Shown here: one piece after another, positions 26,615 to 34,695 of the stretch
Layout of the letters: each line of letters begins with the position of its first letter
Position numbering within the stretch: the first letter of the stretch is position 1
Assembly: GCA_919901745.1 (NCBI GenBank)
Contig: CAKKPP010000033.1
Location: 1 to 44,141 of the forward strand
Length of the DNA stretch: 44,141 nt
From: Chloroflexota bacterium
GTDB lineage: Bacteria; Chloroflexota; Limnocylindria; Limnocylindrales; CSP1-4
Direction: 5' to 3'
The notes under the pieces: model-generated
The model's input: the letters and a program-made list of their open reading frames with translations, nothing else
The model's database searches: none
What the model was told of the DNA's origin: nothing
Program-made: the position numbers and the translations under genes

Positions 26615-26884
26615 GTGGACGTCCCTGCTCCGGCCGAAGTACTACCAACGAGGTACCGGACGATCCTCGATGGTATCGCCGTCCTGGAATCGCGTGGTCT
26701 GCGTCGCGCAGCCGGGCGGATCAGGCGGGAAGCGACGAACGCGTACTCACGGGCATGGGACGCGCGCACCCTGCACCGTCTCGACCGCCTGATCGCCGAA
26801 TTGGACCGCCTCGCTGCCAGACCGGCGACAACCTCGGAGCACAGCAACCGCGGCGCTCTCAAGGGTTCCCCCCAGACGCGCTGA
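26615..26884 (+). CDS. Small helical protein of unknown function
   Basis: 89 residues from a GTG start preceded by GGGGAAG. The central part is a pair of predicted helices rich in Arg and Leu (YRTILDGIAVLESRGLRRAA and TLHRLDRLIAELDRLAARP). There are no cysteines, signal peptide or membrane segment. The frame shows strong GC bias at third positions consistent with real coding, and it sits in line with neighbouring plus-strand genes. I do not recognise the family. Confidence 0.6.
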   Translation: MDVPAPAEVLPTRYRTILDGIAVLESRGLRRAAGRIRREATNAYSRAWDARTLHRLDRLIAELDRLAARPATTSEHSNRGALKGSPQTR

Positions 26885-26917
26885 CCCTCCTGGCGCGCGC
26901 GACGTTAGGCTAACGGA

Positions 26918-27217
26918 GTGAGCCGAACGATTCGCGACCTCGTCGAAGCGGCCGTCGATGCGCTGGCCGGTCTGGCGGTCCGCGGCGAGGATGTGGACGA
27001 CGAATGGTCATACGTCGCCGACATCGAGGCCGCCTGGCGGGCACGGCTCGAAGAGGTCGCGACAACCCGTGGAGACGAGCCGGCCAGCGGGACGGTGGCA
27101 CATGCCGTGGACCTCGCGATCGATGAGGTCGCCCGGATCGCCGATCCCCACCGAGCGATCGACTGGTTGTCGACCTTTCCGCAGGTTGTCCTCGTTGCGC
27201 TGGGTGAGGTCCCATGA
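26918..27217 (+). CDS. Small acidic protein of unknown function
   Basis: 99 residues, GTG start, mostly helical and acidic: RTIRDLVEAAVDALAGLAVRG, DDEWSYVADIEAAWRARLEE, then HAVDLAIDEVARIADPHRAI and DWLSTFPQVVLVAL. It overlaps the ATG of the next reading frame (27214) by four bases as ATGA, which supports it being a real gene translated with that frame. Family not recognised. Confidence 0.65.
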   Translation: MSRTIRDLVEAAVDALAGLAVRGEDVDDEWSYVADIEAAWRARLEEVATTRGDEPASGTVAHAVDLAIDEVARIADPHRAIDWLSTFPQVVLVALGEVP

Positions 27218-27279
27218 GATTCCAGGACGCGGCTCCCGACGCGCGGGCGGTCGTCTATGCGGCCATCTAGGCCGAAGGC

Positions 27280-27924
27280 GTGGTGCACCGAGCGGCCGAC
27301 CTGCTGGCCGAGGCCACCTTCCTGCAGCGTCTGCTGGCCCGAGCCGTCATGAACGGGGAATCCGACGAGGCGGCGCTGTGGCGGTCCATGTTTCCGGGGT
27401 TGTTCGATCCGATCTCGGCCAGCGGGGACTCGGCAGAAGGCTCCGCGCGCGCGAGGTCCGAGGCGCTCCTGGCCGTTGCCCTGGAGGTTGCCGGCCGCGG
27501 CGACCGAGTCCGCGACCAGATCCGAGGCGCCATCGTCGAGGCGTTGACCGAGCGCCTCCTCAGCCGGCGCACTGGGGGCGGCGCCGTTCGTCGCGAGCGA
27601 CGGATCCTCTTCGACGGTGTCCGCTCCGAGATCCACCCGTACGACGTCACGGTGGAGGTTCCGGGAGCCGCGGAGGCCTTCGACTGCAAGTGGGGAGCTC
27701 GCGGGATCAAGGCCGATGTCCTGCATCAGCTCGATGACGCACGGGTCCACGCCGGCGACGAGGACGCGCGGCTGCGCGTTGGCCTCGTGGTCTTCGACGC
27801 CGATCGGTCCTGCCGGGTTCGACTGGCCCGCGAGACGGCCCCGTCCGCCGGCACCCACCTGATCTCACTCGAGGCGCTCGACCGCCTGGCCACGGGCGAG
27901 TGGCACGATCGCGCCCTGCCGTGA
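27280..27924 (+). CDS. Unknown protein; 5' end interrupted by an in-frame TAG
   Basis: 214 residues from GTG at 27280. In the same frame, an ATG at 27214 overlaps the previous stop as ATGA and reads MRFQDAAPDARAVVYAAI before a TAG at 27268-27270, after which AEGVVHRAADLLAEATF continues smoothly. The native start was therefore probably 27214. The core is a helical N-terminal half and a mixed C-terminal half with YDVTVEVPGAAEAFDCKWGA, which resembles the D-x(n)-D/E-x-K arrangement of nuclease folds, but no family is recognised. The 3' end overlaps the thioesterase start as GTGA. The gene may be translated from the internal GTGs, be a recent pseudogene, or reflect a sequencing error. Confidence 0.6.
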   Translation: MVHRAADLLAEATFLQRLLARAVMNGESDEAALWRSMFPGLFDPISASGDSAEGSARARSEALLAVALEVAGRGDRVRDQIRGAIVEALTERLLSRRTGGGAVRRERRILFDGVRSEIHPYDVTVEVPGAAEAFDCKWGARGIKADVLHQLDDARVHAGDEDARLRVGLVVFDADRSCRVRLARETAPSAGTHLISLEALDRLATGEWHDRALP

Positions 27925-28670
27925 CAACCGACGATCCCGCGGCTCCACCGGTCGGGCCTGCCGACGGCTCCAGTTTCACCTACCGCGTTCGATTCGATGA
28001 GGCCGGCCCCGATGGCCGCGTGCGACCATCGGTCCTGTTGCGCTACGCCCAGGACGTGGCCTGGCTCGATTCGGAACGGCGCGGGTTCGATCGCGCCTGG
28101 TACCGGGAACGGGACCTGGCCTGGGTGGTCCGTGCCGTCGAGATGGAGATCCTGGGATCGATCGAACTTGGCCAGTCGCTCCGGATCCGGACCCGCGTCA
28201 TCGGCCAGCGCAAGGTCTGGGCCCGTCGTCGCGCGGATGTCTATGGCCCCGCCGGCCCCACCGTGGCATGGCTGCACACGGACTGGGTGCTGGTCGACGG
28301 GGCCGGGCGCCTCGTCCGGGTGCCACCGATCTTTGCCGAGGTGTTCCGGGTGCCCCACGCGACCTACAACCTCGGTCGCGTCCAGCTGAGCGCGCCGCCG
28401 GTCGGCGCGTCGCGCAGTCTCGTCAGGGTGCGCCCGCACGAACTGGATCCGCTGGGGCATGTGAACAACGCGGCGTACATGGACTGGCTGGAGGAGACCC
28501 TGCCGGAGGAGGTCCGCGGGACGGCGCGCCATTACGCGCTCGAGTACGCGGCGTCAGCCGCACAGGGGGACGACCTCGCCGCCGAAACGTGGCCGGACGG
28601 CACCGGGTGGAGCCACCGCCTGGTGCGTTCGAGCGACGGCCTGGAGTTGCTGCGTGCCCGGCTGCGCTGA
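27921..28670 (+). CDS. Acyl-ACP thioesterase-like, double hotdog protein
   Basis: A 249-residue protein with two hotdog domains in tandem (about 18-150 and 160-249), the architecture of bacterial acyl-ACP thioesterases. Domain 1 has FTYRVRFDEAGPDGRVRPSV and LLRYAQDVAWLDSERRGFD. Domain 2 has VRVRPHELDPLGHVNNAAYM followed by DWLEETLP, where the Asn/His in GHVNNAAYMDW correspond to the catalytic hotdog motif. It would release fatty acids from ACP or CoA. The GTG start overlaps the upstream stop as GTGA. A 4-hydroxybenzoyl-CoA-type thioesterase is an alternative. Confidence 0.85.
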   Translation: MTTDDPAAPPVGPADGSSFTYRVRFDEAGPDGRVRPSVLLRYAQDVAWLDSERRGFDRAWYRERDLAWVVRAVEMEILGSIELGQSLRIRTRVIGQRKVWARRRADVYGPAGPTVAWLHTDWVLVDGAGRLVRVPPIFAEVFRVPHATYNLGRVQLSAPPVGASRSLVRVRPHELDPLGHVNNAAYMDWLEETLPEEVRGTARHYALEYAASAAQGDDLAAETWPDGTGWSHRLVRSSDGLELLRARLR

Positions 28671-28876
28671 TCCAGAAGGGTTCAACCGGGACGTTTGGGC
28701 CGGCGTCGGCAGGACGTGCGTCCGCGCACCGGGCTCTCGCAGGGAGGTACCAGACGACCCCGCCGCGGTCGCTGACGAAGGCGCTATGGCCGCCTGCCGT
28801 GAGCGCGGGGGACACTCTCCCCAGCCGGCCGCGTGGCCGTCTGGACCACGGAGCACCATTGCGCGTCGATCCGGCG

Positions 28877-30376
28877 ATGCTCGCCCAGATCTCGATCCTC
28901 CTGGCCGCTCTCGTCGGGGCGCTCGCCGGGACAGCCGGTTTCGCCTTGCTGGTCTCCGGGCGCCAGTCACGTCGGTTGGCGTTGCTCCTTCGCCGGCTGG
29001 CTCGGGCCGACAACCCCGACGTCCTCGTCGATCATCGAGGGATCCACGACCCCGCCCTGCGGGCGAGTCTCGATGCGCTCGCCGCGCGCCTGGCCGCGAC
29101 GTGGAGGCTGGCGACGATCGATCAGCTCACCGGCGTCCTCAGCCGGCAGGCGCTGCTTGCCCGTCTCAGCGACGAACTGGAACGGGCCGGCCGGTACGGT
29201 CGGGTTGTCTCGATCGTCCTCGTCGATCTCGATCACTTCAAACGCGTCAATGACGCGTTTGGCCACGCGGCCGGAGATACGGTGCTTCGCTCCGTCGCCT
29301 CCGTGATCGCGGCAAATGTCCGTGCCGTCGACGCCGTCGGACGGTACGGCGGCGAGGAATTCATGTTGATCCTGCCCGAGACGGATGTCGAGGACGCCGC
29401 CGCGATCGCCGAGAAGCTACGACGAATCGTGGCGACGACCGTGATCGATGCCGGCGCCGGCAACGATCTCACGATGACCATTTCGGCGGGCATCGCCGGC
29501 AGTGCCGGCGGACGCCTCCATGTCGACTCGCTGATTCATGCGGCGGACGATGCCCTGTACGCGGCGAAGTCGCTCGGGCGCGATCAGATCCAGATCCACG
29601 AGGAGGTATCCAGCGATGCGCTCATCGCCCGGGCCTCGATCGATCCCGCGGCACGCGAGCGGGCCTCCGCGGTCGGCCGCTCGGCGGCTCGCGCCGCCAC
29701 CGAGGTGCTGATCGACGTGCTCTCGGGCCGTGACGGCACCGTCATCGAACCTTCGACGATGATCGCCGAGACGGCCGCGACGGTTGCCCGTTCGATCGGA
29801 TTGCCCGCGCTCGAGATCGAGCGAATTCGGGCGGCCGGCCTACTGCACGACCTGGGCAACCTCGCCATCCCCGAGGACATCCTGTCGTATCCGGGTGCGC
29901 TCGGCGGCGCCGATTGGCGGGTGGTCACCGAGCACCCCAAGGTCGGTCAGATCATCCTCGAGCAGGCCGGAGCGTTGCGCGACGCGGGGACCATCGTGCT
30001 CCACCATCACGAGTGGTTCGATGGGCGCGGGTACCCACACGGCCTGACCGGTGAGGAGATTCCGATCGGGGCACGGATCGTCGCCGTCATCGATGCGTAC
30101 GAAGCGATGGTGGCCGGGCGACCCTATCGACCCGCCATCGCTCACGAAGAGGCGATCGCCGAGCTGCGCCGCCATGCGTGTACGCTGTTCGACCCCGGCG
30201 TGGTCGAGGCCTTTGGCGCACTCTTCGGGCGGGAGGGACCGTGGCCACTGGGACAGCCCGGACTGTTGCCGCCGGCGTCGTCCCCCACCGGAGCCCAGGG
30301 CACGGTCCTTCGCACACGCGACGGTGTCCCTGCACAGGCCGGATCATCGGAGTCGCTGGCAGTTCGACTGGCGTAG
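28877..30376 (+). CDS. GGDEF / HD-GYP c-di-GMP turnover protein
   Basis: A 499-residue protein, taking the first clear ATG. One membrane helix (about 5-27) anchors it. The GGDEF domain (about 78-240) has an intact active site GGEEF at 158-162 and an RAVD inhibition site five residues before it, so it should make c-di-GMP with product feedback. The HD-GYP domain (about 275-450) has LLHDLGNLAIPEDIL and HHHEWFDGRGYPHGL with DAYEAM, the full metal and GYP motifs, so it should hydrolyse c-di-GMP. Both opposing activities look intact. A TTG at 28859 would add six residues. There is no strong ribosome site. Confidence 0.9.
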   Translation: MLAQISILLAALVGALAGTAGFALLVSGRQSRRLALLLRRLARADNPDVLVDHRGIHDPALRASLDALAARLAATWRLATIDQLTGVLSRQALLARLSDELERAGRYGRVVSIVLVDLDHFKRVNDAFGHAAGDTVLRSVASVIAANVRAVDAVGRYGGEEFMLILPETDVEDAAAIAEKLRRIVATTVIDAGAGNDLTMTISAGIAGSAGGRLHVDSLIHAADDALYAAKSLGRDQIQIHEEVSSDALIARASIDPAARERASAVGRSAARAATEVLIDVLSGRDGTVIEPSTMIAETAATVARSIGLPALEIERIRAAGLLHDLGNLAIPEDILSYPGALGGADWRVVTEHPKVGQIILEQAGALRDAGTIVLHHHEWFDGRGYPHGLTGEEIPIGARIVAVIDAYEAMVAGRPYRPAIAHEEAIAELRRHACTLFDPGVVEAFGALFGREGPWPLGQPGLLPPASSPTGAQGTVLRTRDGVPAQAGSSESLAVRLA

Positions 30377-30395
30377 GGCGTCCGCGCCGGAGCGA

Positions 30396-30824
30396 TCAGT
30401 CGACGGCCTCGTCGACCAGGAGCGGCAGCAGGTCACTCATCGAAATCACGCCGACCGGCTTTGCGCCGTCCTCATCGAGCACGATCACCCGATGGATCCC
30501 ATGTCGTTCCATGCGACGGGCCGCCTCTGCCACGGAAGTGTCCTCGCGGACGGTGACCGGAGACCGAGTCATCATGTGGCGCGCCGTCATTCCCTGCCAG
30601 CCATCGCCGCGCCCGCTTCGCGTTGCGGCGACCCGAACGAGGTCGGTCTGGCTGACGACGCCAACGAGGAATCCGGAGCCATCGACGACTGGGGCGCCGG
30701 AGATGTCCGCCTGGGCCAGTGTCTCGGCGATCTCCAGGGCGGCCGTGTCGATGTGAATGACCACCGGGTCCGCGGTCATCAGGGTCTTCACGAGAAGGGT
30801 GGACCAACGCGCCGTTTCGTTCAT
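30396..30824 (-). CDS. CBS-pair domain protein
   Basis: 142 residues forming a single tandem CBS (Bateman) module: TLMTADPVVIHIDTAALEIA with GAPVVDGSGFLVGVVSQTDL, then HMMTRSPVTVREDTSVAEAA with HRVIVLDEDGAKPVGVISMS. Such stand-alone modules usually bind adenine nucleotides and regulate other proteins, or act in IMP dehydrogenase-like regulation. There is no fused catalytic domain, so its partner is unknown. Its nearest upstream neighbour is separated by a hairpin that may be a terminator, so it may have its own promoter. Confidence 0.9.
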   Translation of the reverse strand: MNETARWSTLLVKTLMTADPVVIHIDTAALEIAETLAQADISGAPVVDGSGFLVGVVSQTDLVRVAATRSGRGDGWQGMTARHMMTRSPVTVREDTSVAEAARRMERHGIHRVIVLDEDGAKPVGVISMSDLLPLLVDEAVD

Positions 30825-30868
30825 GCCGGCATCATCCGATTCACTGACCCGGGTGCCACCGGTCGGGC

Positions 30869-30886
30869 GGCCCGTTCGGACGGGCC
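30869..30886 (-). terminator. Hairpin after the DUF998 gene
   Basis: Seven-base perfect arms (GGCCCGT/ACGGGCC) with a TCGG loop, 27 bases after the stop of the DUF998 gene on the minus strand and before the CBS gene. It is GC-rich with a compact loop but lacks a T-tract. Confidence 0.45.
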
Positions 30887-30912
30887 ATTCGGCCCGCGGG
30901 ACGACTCGAGGC

Positions 30913-31539
30913 TCAGCGGGCCATGGATCCCCGGCCCGCCCGGAGCGCCCGGATCGCGACGGCTGCCTGCCAGATGGACGGGATCGCGATGTACGCTCGC
31001 TCGAGGAGCCCGAGGTATGGCAGGAGCGGCCCGGCGACCGTCAGCGGCACGAGGGCGACCGACACGAGCATGAGGAAACCGGCGATCCGTGTTCCGGTGA
31101 CGGCGCCCTGCCAGCGCGGATCACGACCGTAGAGGCGAGCCAGGACGAACAGCGTGATTGGCATCGAAACCGCGTAGAGATAGAAGTTGGCGAGGTGGAG
31201 CTCGGCGATGAGGGTCGTACGCGTGCCGCCGACGTCCGTCGGCAGGATGGCGAAGGCGAAGCCGATTCCTGCCTGAAGACCGAACAGGCCGCGAACGAGC
31301 CGACGCTCCCGGGTGCCGCTGCCCATGACTCGCGCTGCGCCGATCGCCCAGGCAACCCCAAGGACGCCCTGGATCCAGAACCCAGCGGTCTGGAGCCAGC
31401 CCAATGGGGCATGGACCATGACGCTGATCGATTCGGCGATCGGGTCGTACCCCGGCCAGGTGACTGCCACGACACCGCCGAGGATCCACAGCGAGACGGG
31501 CGATGCGAGACCGGAGATGAGCAGCGCCCGCGTGCTCAT
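30913..31539 (-). CDS. DUF998 family membrane protein
   Basis: 208 residues with about six membrane segments. The opening LISGLASPVSLWILGGVVAV followed by WPGYDPIAESISVMVHAPLG is the diagnostic DUF998 pattern (a proline-rich first helix and the YDP-x-x-E/S-I-S-x loop). The function of the family is unknown. The ATG overlaps the stop of the DUF1801 gene (31536-31539), so both are probably translated from one mRNA. Confidence 0.88.
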   Translation of the reverse strand: MSTRALLISGLASPVSLWILGGVVAVTWPGYDPIAESISVMVHAPLGWLQTAGFWIQGVLGVAWAIGAARVMGSGTRERRLVRGLFGLQAGIGFAFAILPTDVGGTRTTLIAELHLANFYLYAVSMPITLFVLARLYGRDPRWQGAVTGTRIAGFLMLVSVALVPLTVAGPLLPYLGLLERAYIAIPSIWQAAVAIRALRAGRGSMAR

Positions 31540-31949
31540 CGCGGCCCATCCAGGATCCGCGCCGTTCGCTCCGCGCGGCCGATCCTCGCCAGGTTCGCCG
31601 CCTCCTTCGCGAGCGACTCGAGCGCCGGCGTCGACACTTCGTCGCCGCTGACGATGGTCACGAATCGAACCTTTCGGAGGCTCTCGCCGCGAAGGATCCC
31701 GTTCGGATCGTCTATGGCGAAGCCGTACTCGAAACCGAGATGGACGTGCTCGACCTCGGGCGCGATGAAGGCGAAATACGCGGTCCGCCGACCGACCGGC
31801 ACGTCGTAGCCGATCAGCCGCCAGCCCGGTCGCACCCGCTCGATGGCGTCGGGGACGGCCCTTCGTACCAGGTCCCTCAATTTGTACGCGGCACGCTGTC
31901 GTTCTGCGGGATAGCCCGCGAGGAACGCTTCGACGGGCAGGTCACTCAC
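31536..31949 (-). CDS. DUF1801 domain protein
   Basis: 137 residues. YPAERQRAAYKLRDLVRRAV, PGWRLIGYDVPVGRRTAYFA and HLGFEYGFAIDDPNGILRG, then LRKVRFV, are the YdhG/DUF1801-like beta-barrel pattern found in small proteins of unknown function. The gene is coupled to the downstream DUF998 gene and starts 33 bases after the monooxygenase gene, so the three form one small operon. Confidence 0.85.
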   Translation of the reverse strand: MSDLPVEAFLAGYPAERQRAAYKLRDLVRRAVPDAIERVRPGWRLIGYDVPVGRRTAYFAFIAPEVEHVHLGFEYGFAIDDPNGILRGESLRKVRFVTIVSGDEVSTPALESLAKEAANLARIGRAERTARILDGPR

Positions 31950-31982
31950 GCTGTCAAGGATCCGTTGAAGCGTTGGCCTCGG

Positions 31983-32285
31983 TCACGCGTCGAGACGCCG
32001 ACCCTTGATCTCCCGGATCGGTTCGACCACCAAGTCCGGGCTGATCGCGAGGAAGCGTTGCACGTGCGCGGTGTCGCGGTGCGCCTGATGGTGCTCGACC
32101 GACTGCCACGTTTCGTGGAAGAAGAAGAGGTCCGACTGCTCGTTCGAGATGTGCAGGTCGTAATTCAGGCATCCGGGTTCCCGTACTGTCGGTTCGACGA
32201 GCGCGCGCAACTCGGCGCCGAGAGCTTCCTCTTGACGGGGCCGCGCCCGGAAGATGACCACGATCACGAGAGGAGCCGACGGCAT
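31983..32285 (-). CDS. Antibiotic biosynthesis monooxygenase (ABM) domain protein
   Basis: A 100-residue ferredoxin-like alpha/beta barrel protein of the ABM/YgiN type. VIVVIFRARPRQEEALGAEL, EPGCLNYDLHISNEQSDLFF and FHETWQSVEHHQAHRDTAHV are the conserved strands and helix, including the H-x-x-T/S-x-H region. Members are cofactor-free quinol or haem-cleaving oxygenases, or simply stress proteins. GAGG lies six bases before the ATG. First gene of the ABM-DUF1801-DUF998 run. Confidence 0.9.
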   Translation of the reverse strand: MPSAPLVIVVIFRARPRQEEALGAELRALVEPTVREPGCLNYDLHISNEQSDLFFFHETWQSVEHHQAHRDTAHVQRFLAISPDLVVEPIREIKGRRLDA

Positions 32286-32653
32286 CTCAGACCTCTGACT
32301 TCGATGAATCCGGGCCCGCCTTCGACGACACTCGCCTGAAATCCGGACGTGACAACTCGACGGGCAATTCGCTCACCCCTGAGGGTAGCGCCACGGCGGC
32401 GGCGCGGGACGTCGATCGAACTCGTGCCACGGCCGGTCGGCCGGCGGACGCCAGGGCCGTCGCGGGCGTGACCCCGGGCCTGTCGTGGAACGGACAGGGC
32501 CGCTCCGGAGCCCCAACGTCTCTCGCCCTGGTCGGGACAAACTCGGCGCGCGAACTGGTCGGGCGGAAGTTCGATTCGGCGCAGGCAATTGCTCCCTGCG
32601 TTGATCGACGAAGTCGGCTGGAAGGGACCCTGTCCGTCCGAGCGCGCTGCAGA
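32286..32653. other. Intergenic region with a long-range inverted repeat
   Basis: A 368-base gap upstream of the monooxygenase gene. ACGGACAGGG at 32490-32499 and its exact reverse complement at 32628-32637 enclose 128 bases, and a shorter GCAGG/CCTGC pair lies inside. No gene is convincing here. The stretch could be a small structured RNA or a degenerate mobile fragment. Confidence 0.4.
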
Positions 32654-33499
32654 TCAGGACGGCACCCCGAGCGCGCGGGAGACGTGGGGGAGTGACGTCA
32701 AGACGCCCAGGATGACGGCGACCACGAGGACTCCCCGTGCCGCGATCACAAGACCCCGTGGCGCACCCACTCGCCCACGGACGCGCAGCCCCCACCCAGT
32801 GGCCGTGCACAGACCCACGACGAACAGCGCATAGCCTGTCCGGAGCGGAAACTGGTACTCGTCTGAGGTGAGAAACAGGAGCAGCACGAACGGGAGGACC
32901 AACACGGCTCCCATCAGCGTGACGATCGCGTAGAACGCGACTGGTCCCCTCCGGCCCGTCAATGCGTGGGGGAGCCGCCGGTCCAGCCACCCGTCGAGGA
33001 GCGCGATCGACAGGCCGATCAAGCCGACAAGCGCGACGAGCAGCGCCACTACTCTCGCATCGTGATCCAGGATCACGAAGTCAGGGTTGCTGCCGATGAT
33101 GAGTAGAGGCGTCCCGATCGCGATCGCGACACCGGCCGTCAGGAACGCCCGGACTCCGGAACGCCCCGGGATCCAGTGGCCGACGATAACCCAGAGCGCC
33201 CCGGCGAGGACGCCCGAGATCAGCCCGAAGACGATCAGGAAGAGGGTTCCACCCAGCGTGATGTCGCCGATCCGGTTGCCGTTTTCCGTGAACGCACCCA
33301 CGGCGTCCGCGTTGAGGATCGCTGCAAGTCGCATCAGGAGCCGGCCACCGAGGCCGGCGACGACGATCCCGACGATCGCGCCCGCGATGCCGCCCCTGGC
33401 GATGTCGCGCAGCACCTCGCCGGTCCGCGAGAACGCGGTCTGCTCGCTCACCGTGGCCGCAGCTCGTGTGCCTGTGGTGACGATCTTGTCCGCCATCAC
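32654..33499 (-). CDS. Multi-pass membrane protein of unknown function
   Basis: 281 residues with about seven membrane segments, for example GGIAGAIVGIVVAGLGGRLL, TLFLIVFGLISGVLAGALWV, AFLTAGVAIAIGTPLLIIGS and AFYAIVTLMGAVLVLPFVLL. The hydrophilic N-terminus of about 30 residues precedes a Gly-rich first helix ending in GGRLLMRLAA. The gene stands alone, with large gaps on both sides. Family not recognised. Confidence 0.75.
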   Translation of the reverse strand: MMADKIVTTGTRAAATVSEQTAFSRTGEVLRDIARGGIAGAIVGIVVAGLGGRLLMRLAAILNADAVGAFTENGNRIGDITLGGTLFLIVFGLISGVLAGALWVIVGHWIPGRSGVRAFLTAGVAIAIGTPLLIIGSNPDFVILDHDARVVALLVALVGLIGLSIALLDGWLDRRLPHALTGRRGPVAFYAIVTLMGAVLVLPFVLLLFLTSDEYQFPLRTGYALFVVGLCTATGWGLRVRGRVGAPRGLVIAARGVLVVAVILGVLTSLPHVSRALGVPS

Positions 33500-33659
33500 C
33501 GCTCCTCAGCCCTGAGCGCCTTAGGCCGCACTATATCGGTGGGCGCTATGTACGACAACGTTGTTCCGGCGTCAAGGCCGCGACCATTGTCAGGCCGCGA
33601 CCGTTGTCGTCCTCCCCTCAAGCAAACGGTGTCTGCCCAGGCCATAGACTCCCTCTTGT

Positions 33660-33793
33660 CGGCGACATTGCGCCCAATAGCTCTGCCCACCGAGAGCGAT
33701 TACGCGGCGAGGGACGTCCATCTCGAGCCGGGTCGCTGGCCGCGAGAGCGCGCCGCGCAAGTACGCGTGGTCGACCTCCTTCACGTGATCTAC
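33660..33793 (-). pseudogene. Relic of the small HTH regulator gene
   Basis: On the minus strand the peptide AYLRGALSRPATRLEMDV, then PRRVIALGG, aligns with YLRGALSPQATQRQWDVL and AAYVAAGG of the copy at 35787, and the DNA also aligns base by base over about 95 bases. Downstream of this the HTH half (KRHLADVRARSGL in the other copy) is not recognisable, so only the N-terminal part remains. Confidence 0.6.
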
Positions 33794-33892
33794 GAACGGA
33801 TCGATGTCGCGGGGCCCCCGATCGTCAGCGTCGGGCTAACTCTGGCCGCCTACAGCCATGGTCTCGCTCTGGTACTTCCGGAGGTTGTGAGA

Positions 33893-34003
33893 GCGCGCCC
33901 GACAGGATTCGAACGTGCAGATGCCATAAATATCCGTATCCCGATCGAGGGCGTCGGGGAAGCGTGGTCGGCTGGCGAGAGCGCCTGATCCACAGCCAGG
34001 CGC
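33893..34003 (+). repeat. Repeat copy A (tRNA-like block plus hairpin)
   Basis: A 54-base block begins GCGCGCCCGACAGGA and ends at 33946. It matches copy C at 47 of 54 positions. Its reverse complement contains GTTCGAATCC followed by a GC acceptor-like end, matching 10 of 11 bases of the tRNA B box. About 35 bases later a perfect 7-base hairpin (GCGCCTG at 33981-33987, CAGGCGC at 33997-34003, 9-base loop) follows, as in copy C. No D-arm or 5' acceptor is present, so this is not a functional tRNA gene. Confidence 0.75.
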
Positions 34004-34140
34004 CCAACCGTCCGGTCACTCACCAGTCCCGGGTTCGTAGCTCACTGGCGTCGTGGGCTGGTTGCTGAACGAATCCCTCCCGACCCGCCCTCATCATAAG
34101 TAAGACTGCGGTCACAGCCGCGGCGCCGTCTCGGAGACCC

Positions 34141-34695
34141 ATGGATCGAGACCTCGTCGAGCGGGCTCGCTCGGGCGATCAGGAGGCATTCGCGGATCTG
34201 GTGCACCAGGTCAGCGACGTGCTCTTCCGTGTCGCCCGGCGGATCCTGCGCGATCCAGGACTCGCCGAGGACGTCCTGCAGAACGCCCTCGTGACAATCT
34301 GGCGGAAGCTGCCGCACCTGCGGGAGCCCGATCGCTTCGAGGCCTGGGCCTTCCGGATCCTCGTCCACGCCTGCTACGCGGATGCGCCGCGCAACCGGCG
34401 CTGGGCGGCCACTGTCCGCGTCCTCCCGATCGACCGGGCAGACGAGGCGGACGACTACCGATCGATCTCCGACCGCGACGAGCTGGAGCGCGCCTTCCGC
34501 GGGCTCCCGCTCGACCAGCGGGCGGTCTTCATCCTGCACCACCACGTGGGCCTGCCCCTCGTGACGGTGGCCGAGACCCTCGGCATCCCGGATGGGACAG
34601 CCCGCTCGCGACTGCATTACGCCACCAGGGCGCTCCGGACGGCCTTCGAGGCCAGCCAGGCGCAGATCAAGGTCCAGGAAGGGCGACCGGCATGA
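34141..34695 (+). CDS. ECF-type sigma-70 family sigma factor
   Basis: A 184-residue sigma factor with only regions 2 and 4. Region 2: DQEAFADLVHQVSDVLFRVA, DPGLAEDVLQNALVTIWRKL and FEAWAFRILVHACYADAPRN. Region 4: LERAFRGLPLDQRAVFILHH, GLPLVTVAETLGIPDGTARS and RLHYATRALRTAF, a complete helix-turn-helix for -35 recognition. It would direct transcription of a specific regulon after an external signal. The following gene overlaps by four bases (ATGA) and carries an N-terminal membrane helix, the usual place for its anti-sigma factor. It is framed by repeat copies A and B. Confidence 0.93.
   Translation: MDRDLVERARSGDQEAFADLVHQVSDVLFRVARRILRDPGLAEDVLQNALVTIWRKLPHLREPDRFEAWAFRILVHACYADAPRNRRWAATVRVLPIDRADEADDYRSISDRDELERAFRGLPLDQRAVFILHHHVGLPLVTVAETLGIPDGTARSRLHYATRALRTAFEASQAQIKVQEGRPA

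Larger units (their letters stand above)
33500..34140. other. Accessory intergenic region with gene relic and repeat copy A
   Basis: No intact gene over 641 bases. It holds a decayed helix-turn-helix gene on the minus strand (33660-33793), repeat copy A with its hairpin (33893-34003), and about 140 bases leading to the sigma factor gene. Open frames here are short and lack family resemblance. Confidence 0.5.

Noticed and set aside
28671-28876. Possible c-di-GMP riboswitch before the GGDEF/HD-GYP gene
   Set aside because: The gap is long enough, but neither the conserved GGGCAAACC/GGGACGCAAAGCC pattern of GEMM-I nor the type II core is present.
32468-32695. Small plus-strand open frame of 75 codons
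   Set aside because: No ribosome site, no family resemblance, and it spans the inverted repeat and the 3' end of the opposite membrane-protein gene.
33880-33970. A functional tRNA gene on the minus strand at repeat copy A
   Set aside because: Only the T-loop and an acceptor-like end are recognisable; the T-stem is broken and there is no D-arm, anticodon stem or matching 5' acceptor.
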